Assembly: GCA_946533175.1 (NCBI GenBank)
Contig: CAMNBS010000017.1
Coordinates: forward strand, 1-17,984
Origin: an uncultured Clostridia bacterium
GTDB taxonomy: Bacteria > Bacillota_I > Bacilli_A > RF39 > UBA660
Reading direction: 5' to 3'
Length of the DNA stretch: 17,984 bases
The notes beneath the pieces are model-generated. The model searched no databases. It saw only the letters and a program-made list of their open reading frames with translations, and had not been told where the DNA came from. A program made the position numbers and the translations under genes. Positions 6,636 through 12,101 of this stretch are shown in pieces. The first letter of the stretch is position 1, and each line of letters begins with the position of its first letter.

Positions 6636-7666
6636 TGAAAAAATTGACAATTACGTTTATTATTTTAGATATTTTGGTAGCTATATGCTTTTTTGTAGTT
6701 TATTCACCTTTTTTTGAAGAATTACAAAATACGATTATTGCAACAGCAATAAATACTAAAACGCATGATTATATTGCCTATGTTTTCTATAGTGAAGATC
6801 ATGTTAATAAAGTTGTGGCAATGAGCAATTTTACACCAATAGATGCTGAAGTTAAATTGGATGATATTGTTATCGATACTAAACCAAGAGAAAGCTATGA
6901 TAATGAATATGATGAAGCAATTTTAACTCGTGATGAAGGAAATGAAGATTATAAATATTTGAAAATAAAAGTTGGAAAATATGATGCTCATTTAGTAGCC
7001 ATATATGATCCAAGTAAAGTTCATATTTTAACTTGTACTAAGTTTAATTCCAAAAATGGTAAAGGACAAGAATCAGTTCTAAAAATGACCAAACGTATGG
7101 GAGCAGTTGTTGGTATTAATGGTGGAGGATTTGTTGACTATGGTTATGGTAGTGATATTCCTATTGGTTATGTTATTAAAGATGGAGAGATTATCTGGTC
7201 TAAAAATAATAAAAAAGATAATTTAATTGGTTTTACGAACGATAATAAACTACTTCTTGTTAATGCTACAGGTCAAGAAGCAATTGATATGGGAATGCGT
7301 GATGCAGTACAATTTGGACCATTCTTAATTGTTAATGGTGAAGTTCCTAAGTTTAATAGTGTAGCTGGTGGTTACTCTCGAGCTGCCCGTGTTGCTATAG
7401 CGCAAAGAAAAGATGGGGTTGTGTTATTCTTAGTAACCGAAGGAACTCATGCAGCAGGACCTAATATGAAAGAATTAATTGATACATTAAAATTATATGG
7501 AGCTTATAATGCTGCTAACTTAGATGGTGGTACAAGTACTCAATTAGTTATTAAAAATAAATTAATTAATAATCCTAAAAATATTAGTGGTAAAACAGTT
7601 GTTGGGGGAAGAAGTGTTGTTACAGGTTGGGGATTATTTTTAGATGATAAAAAAGAATCAAATTAG
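6635..7666 (+). CDS. Phosphodiester glycosidase (NAGPA-domain) family protein, membrane-anchored
   Basis: A 343-residue protein with an N-terminal membrane anchor or uncleaved signal (residues 4-25) and an extracellular NAGPA domain from about 115 to 337. Diagnostic motifs are VVGINGGGF (159-166), SRAARVAIAQ (248-257), ANLDGGTST (294-302) and VVGGRSVVTGWG (322-333), the conserved glycine-rich active-site blocks of the family. The founding member removes GlcNAc from a phosphodiester on mannose-6-phosphate. Bacterial members are exoproteins acting on sugar-phosphate diesters, possibly of the wall; YoeB/SpoIID-like links are not shown here. The substrate is unknown. It starts in the stop codon of the preceding gene (overlap 1 base) with GAGGTGG just upstream, and ends at a strong terminator. 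Confidence 0.88.
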   Translation: MKKLTITFIILDILVAICFFVVYSPFFEELQNTIIATAINTKTHDYIAYVFYSEDHVNKVVAMSNFTPIDAEVKLDDIVIDTKPRESYDNEYDEAILTRDEGNEDYKYLKIKVGKYDAHLVAIYDPSKVHILTCTKFNSKNGKGQESVLKMTKRMGAVVGINGGGFVDYGYGSDIPIGYVIKDGEIIWSKNNKKDNLIGFTNDNKLLLVNATGQEAIDMGMRDAVQFGPFLIVNGEVPKFNSVAGGYSRAARVAIAQRKDGVVLFLVTEGTHAAGPNMKELIDTLKLYGAYNAANLDGGTSTQLVIKNKLINNPKNISGKTVVGGRSVVTGWGLFLDDKKESN

Positions 7667-7690
7667 CATTTACTTTTGATATAAGATATA

Positions 7691-7725
7691 AAAACATAAA
7701 AGAAAAAATCTTTTATGTTTTTTTT
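7691..7725 (+). terminator. Rho-independent terminator after the NAGPA gene
   Basis: A 13-bp perfect stem (7691-7703 with 7709-7721) around five A, with a T run through 7725. Its last bases form the start of the TTGACA (7724-7729) of the spoIIGA promoter. Confidence 0.9.
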
Positions 7726-7756
7726 GACATTTTTTTCTTATTTATTAATATATAGT
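7724..7756 (+). promoter_or_regulatory. Promoter region of spoIIGA-sigE
   Basis: A perfect -35 TTGACA (7724-7729). Two -10 choices exist: TAATAT (7746-7751, 16-bp spacer) or TATAGT (7751-7756, 21-bp spacer). The B. subtilis spoIIG promoter is known for a 22-bp spacer activated by Spo0A, so the long form is tempting. It would, however, put the transcript start inside the ribosome binding site (AGGTGAT, 7762-7768). On the other strand, bases 7723-7729 read TGTCAAA, one mismatch from the Spo0A box TGTCGAA and overlapping the -35. Confidence 0.5.
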
Positions 7757-7771
7757 ATTTTAGGTGATAAG

Positions 7772-8509
7772 ATGATAATCTATGTTGATGTTATTTTCTT
7801 TTTAAATATCTTTTTAGATTTTATCTTATTAATGACAGTTAGTGTCATTTTAACAAGGAGAGCTAGTATAAAAAGATTATTATTAGGTAGTTTTATAGGA
7901 GGTGGTACAACATTTATTTTATTTATCAATCTTAATAGTTTATTAGTGTTTATATTAAAAATTATTTTAGGAATAATAATGGTTATAGTATCTTTTGGAT
8001 TTCGTGATATTCGGTATACCTTCAATAACTTATTTTATTTATTTACTATTAGTTTTAGTATTGGTGGTGTTTTATATCTTTTGATGGACAAAGGATTTTA
8101 TAATTATATAATTATTGTTTTAGGATTTATTTTTGTCTGTTTTATTTATATAAAACAAATAAAAAGGGTTGGTGATAATTATCAAAATTATTATAAAGTT
8201 GAGCTATATTATAAAAATCAATTATTGAAATTAACCGGATATTTAGATACTGGTAATAAACTCTATGATATGTACAAAAAAAGGCCAATTATTCTTGTGG
8301 ATAAGAAAATTAAGTATAATTTAGAAGATATTATTTATGTACCATATACCTCTTTAAATAATGAAAGCATTTTAAAGTGTTTAAAAGTAGATAAAATAAT
8401 TATTAATGGTCATGTTTTTCATAATTATTTAATGGGGTTAGTTGATAAGAAAATTAGAATTGATGGTATTAATTGCTTATTACATAGTAAAATGAAAGGA
8501 GCTATTTAA
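7772..8509 (+). CDS. spoIIGA: Sporulation sigma-E factor processing peptidase SpoIIGA
   Basis: A membrane aspartic protease that cleaves the pro-sequence from pro-SigE in the mother cell after the septal signal. The N-terminal half has about five membrane helices (from IIYVDVIFFLNIFLDF, the typical SpoIIGA opening). The C-terminal half carries the protease motif GYLDTGNKLYD with catalytic Asp159. The length from this start is 245 residues, shorter than B. subtilis (309) but with both domains. A longer frame opens at 7715, but that ATG lies inside the terminator hairpin of the previous gene. The ATG at 7772 has AGGTGAT four bases upstream and the expected N-terminus. The gene overlaps sigE by one base (TAATG), the classic spoIIG operon arrangement. 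Confidence 0.93.
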   Translation: MIIYVDVIFFLNIFLDFILLMTVSVILTRRASIKRLLLGSFIGGGTTFILFINLNSLLVFILKIILGIIMVIVSFGFRDIRYTFNNLFYLFTISFSIGGVLYLLMDKGFYNYIIIVLGFIFVCFIYIKQIKRVGDNYQNYYKVELYYKNQLLKLTGYLDTGNKLYDMYKKRPIILVDKKIKYNLEDIIYVPYTSLNNESILKCLKVDKIIINGHVFHNYLMGLVDKKIRIDGINCLLHSKMKGAI

Positions 8510-9198
8510 TGTTAAAAATATTTTATAAAATTAAAGAATGGTTGAAAGGTTTAAACGAATTATTTTATATTGGAAGTACTGATAAACTTCCCCCTCCTTT
8601 ATCAAGAGAAGAGGAAGAATATTATATTAATATGGCTTCAGATGGTGATTTGTATGCGCGTGATAAACTTATTGAACATAACTTGCGATTAGTGGTTTTT
8701 TTAGCGAAAAAATATGAAAATACTGGGGTAGATTTAGAAGATTTAGTTAGCATTGGAACGATTGGATTAATGAAAGGAGTTAAAACTTTTAGTAGTGATA
8801 AAAATATTAAATTAGCAACTTATGCATCACGTTGTATTGATAATGAAATATTAATGTTTTTAAGAAAAAATAAAAAAGTTAAAGGGGAAGTTAGTTTTGA
8901 AGAAAGTTTATCTTTTGATGCTGATGGTAATGAACTTCATCTTGAAGATGTTTTAGGAACCGAAAGTGATATTGTAACTAAACCTCTTGAGGATAATTTA
9001 AATAAAAAATTAATGCTAGAAGAGATTAACCGTTTAAATGAACGTGATCGAGAAATAATTATTTTACGATATGGTTTGTTTAATCATGAAGAAAAAACTC
9101 AAAAAGAAGTGGCTGATTTGTTAGGAATTAGTCAATCGTATATTTCTAGAATTGAAAAAAAGGTTATTAAAAGATTAAAAAACATTGTAAAGTGTTGA
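8509..9198 (+). CDS. sigE: RNA polymerase sporulation sigma factor SigE (pro-form)
   Basis: A 229-residue sigma-70 family factor that directs early mother-cell gene expression. Most blocks match B. subtilis SigE closely: YIGSTDKLPPPLSREEE, HNLRLVVFLAKKYENTG, LVSIGTIGLMKGVKTF, KLATYASRCIDNEILM (region 2) and TQKEVADLLGISQSYISR (region 4.2 helix-turn-helix). Residues 1-19 form an amphipathic pro-sequence ahead of Y20-I21-G22. By comparison with B. subtilis, SpoIIGA should cut between Phe19 and Tyr20. It is coupled to spoIIGA by a one-base overlap. In many Bacilli sigG follows directly; here it does not, and a terminator and tRNA come next. The stop is TGA, which argues against a Mycoplasma-type code. 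Confidence 0.97.
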   Translation: MLKIFYKIKEWLKGLNELFYIGSTDKLPPPLSREEEEYYINMASDGDLYARDKLIEHNLRLVVFLAKKYENTGVDLEDLVSIGTIGLMKGVKTFSSDKNIKLATYASRCIDNEILMFLRKNKKVKGEVSFEESLSFDADGNELHLEDVLGTESDIVTKPLEDNLNKKLMLEEINRLNERDREIIILRYGLFNHEEKTQKEVADLLGISQSYISRIEKKVIKRLKNIVKC

Positions 9199-9215
9199 TA
9201 ATGTTTTTTTTTTTT
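9177..9215 (+). terminator. Terminator overlapping the 3' end of sigE
   Basis: AAAAAACATT (9177-9186) pairs with AATGTTTTTT (9200-9209), loop 13 bases, then an unbroken T run to 9215. The left arm is within the sigE coding sequence. The loop and right arm also contain the TTGATA -35 of the next promoter. The stem is almost all A-T, so efficiency is uncertain. Confidence 0.6.
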
Positions 9216-9223
9216 GATAGAAT
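9195..9223 (+). promoter_or_regulatory. Promoter for tRNA-Thr and the following gene
   Basis: TTGATA (9195-9200, overlapping the sigE TGA stop), a 17-bp spacer of mostly T and TAGAAT (9218-9223). The predicted transcript start is about 9230, only two bases before the tRNA 5' end at 9232. Confidence 0.65.
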
Positions 9224-9231
9224 TAATACGT

Positions 9232-9305
9232 GCCCCTTTAGTTAAATGGTATAACGAAGCCATGGTAAGGCTTAATCGCAAGTCCGATTCTTGCTTGGGG
9301 CACCA
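9232..9305 (+). tRNA. tRNA-Thr(GGT), structurally atypical
   Basis: A 74-nt cloverleaf ending in an encoded CCA. Acceptor GCCCC (9232-9236) pairs with GGGGC. D-stem is GTTA/TAAC with GG in the loop. Anticodon stem AAGCC/GGCTT has loop ATGGTAA, giving anticodon GGT. T-stem is GCAAG/CTTGC. Discriminator is A; G1-C72 and C2-G71 fit threonine identity. Oddities: acceptor pairs 6-67 and 7-66 are T-T mismatches, and the T-loop reads TCCGATT, with C instead of the nearly universal T55. The two bases before G1 (GT) can pair with A73-C74, extending the stem outward. It is probably functional but unusual. The hypothetical gene follows 22 bases later with no terminator between them. Confidence 0.85.
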
Positions 9306-9327
9306 TTTTATATTAGGGAGGATTGTT

Positions 9328-10017
9328 ATGAGTACAAATGACAAAAATTATGATGCATCTTTTAATAAAAGATTAACCAATGCCGAAGAAATTGACATAT
9401 ACACTGCTATTATGCAAAATTTGAGTGATATAAATAGTATCTTTTTCAAATATAATGCTAGTAATAGTACGGATGTTGACTCTTTAATTGATTCTGGTGT
9501 TTTATATGTTTTAAAAAATATTCGTATTATCATTGAAGCATTAAAAAAAATAGGAATTAATCCAGATGCAATATTTCATATTTTTTTAAAGAGTAATAGG
9601 GATAAAATTTGGAAAGATGGTAAGATTCATTATGATAAGGAAAAAGGTGAAATAATTCCGCCTGCTGGTTGGCCACTTCCTTATGATGCTATTCGTAAAG
9701 AATTGTTTTTAGCGGAACAAAGTAATTATACATTTGACGAACCAGATATATTAAATTATTTTAAAGAAATAAAGCAATTATTTGAGAGTGCTCAAATAAT
9801 TGTTAGTGATAAACAAACTCCTATAAATTCTAATGATGTAATTATAAGAGGTTCATCAATGGTAACAGATTTTGGCAATAGTAATGATTTATTAGATGAA
9901 GTATACTTTTTAGGAAAGATGTTGTTTTATTATTTATCTGTTTTAGTTAAGTCAGGAATTAAATTAGAAAATTATATTCAAATGTATAATGATGATAGTC
10001 AAAGGAAATCAAGATAG
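9328..10017 (+). CDS. Hypothetical protein, faintly like all-alpha NTP pyrophosphohydrolases (MazG/PRA-PH type)
   Basis: A 229-residue, mostly helical soluble protein with no membrane segment. I do not firmly recognise it. The block VDSLIDSGVLYVLKNI, followed by ALKKIGINPDAIF and then SNRDKIWKDGKIHYDKEKG and PPAGWPLP, recalls the ExxD helix and the K-x-x-DGKV-x-R-x-DGK-x-x-KPxGW tail of MazG-like pyrophosphohydrolases. A clear N-terminal ExxE metal motif is not obvious, so activity is doubtful. The frame is open back to 9214, but that would run through the tRNA. The ATG at 9328 has AGGGAGG at 9315-9321 and is the chosen start. It is probably co-transcribed with tRNA-Thr from the promoter at 9195, the mRNA being released by tRNA processing. 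Confidence 0.7.
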   Translation: MSTNDKNYDASFNKRLTNAEEIDIYTAIMQNLSDINSIFFKYNASNSTDVDSLIDSGVLYVLKNIRIIIEALKKIGINPDAIFHIFLKSNRDKIWKDGKIHYDKEKGEIIPPAGWPLPYDAIRKELFLAEQSNYTFDEPDILNYFKEIKQLFESAQIIVSDKQTPINSNDVIIRGSSMVTDFGNSNDLLDEVYFLGKMLFYYLSVLVKSGIKLENYIQMYNDDSQRKSR

Positions 10018-10042
10018 AATAAAAATGACTGTTTTGTAAATT

Positions 10043-10075
10043 TTGCTTGCATTTTGATGTTTTTTATGATAGGAT
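10043..10075 (+). promoter_or_regulatory. Promoter of tRNA-His
   Basis: Two overlapping fits: TTGCTT (10043-10048), 16 bp, TATGAT (10065-10070); or TTGCAT (10047-10052), 17 bp, TAGGAT (10070-10075). Either places the start about 10-15 bases before the tRNA. Confidence 0.55.
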
Positions 10076-10092
10076 AATCTAGTCAAAGGCAT

Positions 10093-10169
10093 GGTAGAAT
10101 TGGTGAAGCGGTTAACACACCAGATTGTGGCTCTGGCATGCAAGGGTTCGATCCCCTTATTCTACCCCA
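10093..10169 (+). tRNA. tRNA-His(GTG)
   Basis: Acceptor GTAGAAT (10094-10100) pairs perfectly with ATTCTAC. The extra G-1 at 10093 faces C73, the hallmark of tRNA-His. Anticodon stem CCAGA/TCTGG has loop TTGTGGC, anticodon GTG. T-arm is AAGGG TTCGATC CCCTT, and CCA is encoded. The GTN anticodon makes it a queuosine substrate for Tgt, whose gene begins at 17590. Confidence 0.97.
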
Positions 10170-10180
10170 GATTGATTATC

Positions 10181-10203
10181 AACCCCAGTATTGGGGTTTT
10201 TTT
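10181..10203 (+). terminator. Rho-independent terminator after tRNA-His
   Basis: AACCCCA (10181-10187) pairs with TGGGGTT (10192-10198) around GTAT, with a T run to 10203. It is GC-rich for this genome. Confidence 0.92.
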
Positions 10204-10204
10204 G

Positions 10205-10213
10205 TGCTATAAT
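10205..10213 (+). promoter_or_regulatory. Extended -10 promoter for the endolysin-like gene
   Basis: TGCTATAAT (TG at 10205-10206, TATAAT at 10208-10213) begins two bases after the tRNA-His terminator T run. The -35 position falls inside the terminator stem and is not consensus. The transcript would start near 10220, 40 bases before the ATG. Confidence 0.6.
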
Positions 10214-10259
10214 CCATTCGTTTTTATTATTTCCTCATAAAGTATATTAGGGAGGAAAT

Positions 10260-11057
10260 ATGAAAGTTTTTACAAACAATGAGTTCATTAAAAAATTAAA
10301 CTGGTTAACAAATGATGTTAAAAATGTTTATTATTCTGGTAGTAATTGGAGTAAATTAAATAAAAATGGATATTGGCAATTTGATTGTGTTGTATCAATT
10401 AAATCTATTCTTTGGGGATTTAGTGCTGATAAAAATAAATTAAGAGGTGGAACGATTTATAAATCAAATGGTGTAGCTGATTTTACTTGTAATGGTGGTC
10501 TTAATTATTGTACCAAAGTAAGTAAAGATTTTAAAAATCTTATTCCCGGTGAATATTTGTGTATGAAAGGGACTAAATATAATCATTCAGGTATTTATTT
10601 AGGTAATGGCAAAGTGTTTGAGGATACAACAGGATGGAATGTTAATAAATGTGTGATTAGTGATATATCTAGTGATGGAACAAGAAGTTTAAATGGAAAA
10701 AAATTATTAAAGTGGACATATCATGGACTTCTTAACTATATCGATTATAATGATCAACAAAATGATATTGCTAATAAATCCCTTGATCAGTTAGTTAAGG
10801 AAACTATGGATGGAAAATATGGCAATGGTGAAGCAAGAAAAAAAGCTTTAGGAAGTCGATATCGTGAAGTTCAGGATCGAATTAATGAAATACTATATGG
10901 TAAAAAGAAATATTATATTGTTAAAAAGGGTGATACTTTAATTAAAATAGCCAAAAAACTTGGAATTAAGAATTGGAAAACATTATATAACAATAATAAA
11001 AAAGTTATTGGGAATAATCCTAATTTAATATATCCTGGTCAAAAATTACAGTATTAA
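10260..11057 (+). CDS. Endolysin-like cell-wall hydrolase (papain-like domain, Cpl-7 repeat, LysM)
   Basis: A 265-residue modular hydrolase. Residues 1-160 look like an NlpC/P60 or CHAP-type cysteine peptidase: the putative nucleophile is Cys43 in WQFDCVVSIKSILWGF and the putative His is His109 in NHSGIYLGNGKVFEDT. Residues 174-211 are a Cpl-7 (CW_7) wall-binding repeat (LDQLVKETMDGKYGNGEARK, then YREVQDRINEIL). Residues 218-264 are a LysM domain (YYIVKKGDTLIKIAKKLGI to NLIYPGQKL). There is no signal peptide or membrane segment, as in phage endolysins that need a holin or cell lysis. No holin or other phage gene is in the window. The ATG has a perfect AGGGAGGA at 10249-10256, and the gene is a single unit. 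It may be a domesticated phage lysin or a lysis enzyme for sporulation; which one cannot be told. Confidence 0.85.
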   Translation: MKVFTNNEFIKKLNWLTNDVKNVYYSGSNWSKLNKNGYWQFDCVVSIKSILWGFSADKNKLRGGTIYKSNGVADFTCNGGLNYCTKVSKDFKNLIPGEYLCMKGTKYNHSGIYLGNGKVFEDTTGWNVNKCVISDISSDGTRSLNGKKLLKWTYHGLLNYIDYNDQQNDIANKSLDQLVKETMDGKYGNGEARKKALGSRYREVQDRINEILYGKKKYYIVKKGDTLIKIAKKLGIKNWKTLYNNNKKVIGNNPNLIYPGQKLQY

Positions 11058-11065
11058 TCTTTTTC

Positions 11066-11094
11066 TTGACAATTAAGGTATATCAACATATAAT
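11066..11094 (+). promoter_or_regulatory. Perfect consensus SigA promoter for the TtcA-like gene
   Basis: TTGACA (11066-11071), a 17-bp spacer and TATAAT (11089-11094), an exact consensus in both boxes with ideal spacing. The predicted start is about 11101, giving a very short leader before GAGGA (11106-11110). No terminator separates it from the lysin stop at 11057. Confidence 0.85.
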
Positions 11095-11116
11095 TATGGT
11101 GATTTGAGGAAGAATG

Positions 11117-11947
11117 ATGGAAAAATATGAGGAAATAGAACGAAGTATTATTAAAAAATATCGCAAAGAAATATGGAGTAAGTTTGTCAAAGGGGTAGCT
11201 GATTATCAATTAATTCAAGAAAATGATAAAATAATGGTATGTATTTCTGGAGGAAAAGATTCTTTTCTTTTAGCTAAATGTATTGAAGAATTACAAAAAC
11301 ATGGTAAATTTCCTTTTGAAGCGCGATATGTATGTATGAATCCTGGTTATAACGAATACAATAAAGAATTAATTTTAGAAAATGCCAAAAAGTTAAATAT
11401 AAAATTAGAAATGTTTGAAACGTCTATTTTTGATACAGTAGCTTCCCTTACGGAAGGAAATCCTTGTTATCTTTGTGCAAGAATGCGAAGAGGTAATTTA
11501 TATAGTAAAGCCAAAGAACTTGGTTGTAATAAAATTGCTTTGGGACATCATTTTGATGATGTAATTGAAACAACCCTCTTATCAATGTTTTATGGAAGTG
11601 AAATAAAAACGATGATGCCTAAACTTCATAGTGATAATTTTCCAGGTATTGAACTTATAAGGCCAATGTTTTTGGTTAAGGAAGCATCTATTAAAGCATG
11701 GAGAGATTATCATGAATTAAAGTTTATTAATTGTGCTTGTCGTTTTACTGAAGCATGTATGGTTAATGATGATGGAACAAGTAAACGTCTTGAAATGAAA
11801 AAATTAATCCAAAAATTGCGTGAAATAAACCCTAATGTTGATTATAATATTTTTAAAAGTATGGATAATATTAATTTAAATTGTGTGTTAGGTACGAAAA
11901 AAAATGGGATATATAAAAGTTTTTTAGAAGATTATGATACCAAATAA
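11117..11947 (+). CDS. TtcA-family PP-loop tRNA thiolase (2-thiocytidine type)
   Basis: A PP-loop ATP pyrophosphatase of about 276 residues. The ATP motif is CISGGKDSFLLAK (SGGKDS near residue 45). The TtcA-type iron-sulfur cysteines are CYLCARMRRG (Cys118, Cys121) and a third cysteine in INCACRFTEAC (207-215). The second conserved block is ALGHHFDDVIETTLLSMFYG. TtcA makes 2-thiocytidine at position 32 of some tRNAs through a [4Fe-4S] cluster. Firmicute members of this family are less studied, so the exact tRNA base is inference. Two adjacent ATGs exist (11114 and 11117); the second sits six bases after GAGGA and is preferred, while residue numbers above count from the first. It is a monocistronic unit between a perfect promoter and a strong terminator. 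Confidence 0.88.
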   Translation: MEKYEEIERSIIKKYRKEIWSKFVKGVADYQLIQENDKIMVCISGGKDSFLLAKCIEELQKHGKFPFEARYVCMNPGYNEYNKELILENAKKLNIKLEMFETSIFDTVASLTEGNPCYLCARMRRGNLYSKAKELGCNKIALGHHFDDVIETTLLSMFYGSEIKTMMPKLHSDNFPGIELIRPMFLVKEASIKAWRDYHELKFINCACRFTEACMVNDDGTSKRLEMKKLIQKLREINPNVDYNIFKSMDNINLNCVLGTKKNGIYKSFLEDYDTK

Positions 11948-11976
11948 AATTACAGGTTTAAACTTGTAATTTTTTT
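11947..11976 (+). terminator. Rho-independent terminator after the TtcA-like gene
   Basis: A long near-palindrome (11947-11958 with 11961-11972, one G-T wobble), starting in the stop codon and followed by T to 11976. Being symmetrical, it could also fold on the other strand. Confidence 0.85.
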
Positions 11977-11989
11977 ATTAAAATGATTG

Positions 11990-12017
11990 TTGACTTGCTA
12001 AATAAAAGTGTTATACT
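11990..12017 (+). promoter_or_regulatory. Promoter of the ABC exporter operon
   Basis: TTGACT (11990-11995), a 16-bp spacer and TATACT (12012-12017), with TG at 12009-12010 giving an extended -10. The predicted start is near 12024, leaving a leader of about 78 bases that contains a tiny ORF and an inverted repeat. Confidence 0.8.
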
Positions 12018-12029
12018 TAAAAAAGTAAG

Positions 12030-12087
12030 AAAAATTATTAGAGGAATTATGGCAAGGAAAAACATAAAATAATTTAGAATAATTTTT
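12030..12087 (+). promoter_or_regulatory. Leader inverted repeat, possible attenuator of the ABC exporter operon
   Basis: AAAAATTATT (12030-12039) is exactly complementary to AATAATTTTT (12078-12087), which ends in five T. A second copy, AATAATTT at 12068-12075, could pair with the same left arm, so two exclusive folds are possible. The eight-codon leader ORF lies between the arms. The stems are all A-T and thus weak; a regulatory role is inference. Confidence 0.4.
12049..12072 (+). CDS. Candidate leader peptide (MARKNIK)
   Basis: A seven-residue ORF, ATG at 12049 to TAA at 12072, preceded by GAGGA at 12041-12045 (three-base gap, rather tight). It lies in the leader of a multidrug-type ABC exporter operon, within an inverted repeat. 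Known precedent: B. subtilis bmrCD is controlled by ribosome-mediated attenuation through the small ORF bmrB. This ORF is much shorter than bmrB, and chance occurrence cannot be excluded. Confidence 0.35.
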   Translation: MARKNIK

Positions 12088-12101
12088 ATGGAAAGGAAAT
12101 G

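Noticed and set aside
7715..7771. An upstream ATG extending SpoIIGA by 19 residues
   Set aside because: It lies inside the terminator hairpin of the NAGPA gene and before the likely transcript start; it has no ribosome binding site, while the ATG at 7772 has AGGTGAT and the family N-terminus.
9214..9327. A start at 9214 for the hypothetical protein
   Set aside because: The added codons are the tRNA-Thr sequence read as protein; the ATG at 9328 has a strong ribosome binding site.
10231..10250. A SigE-type promoter (CATAAAGT as -10) before the endolysin-like gene
   Set aside because: No matching -35 at the right spacing, and the start would fall next to the ribosome binding site; the extended TATAAT at 10208 is better.
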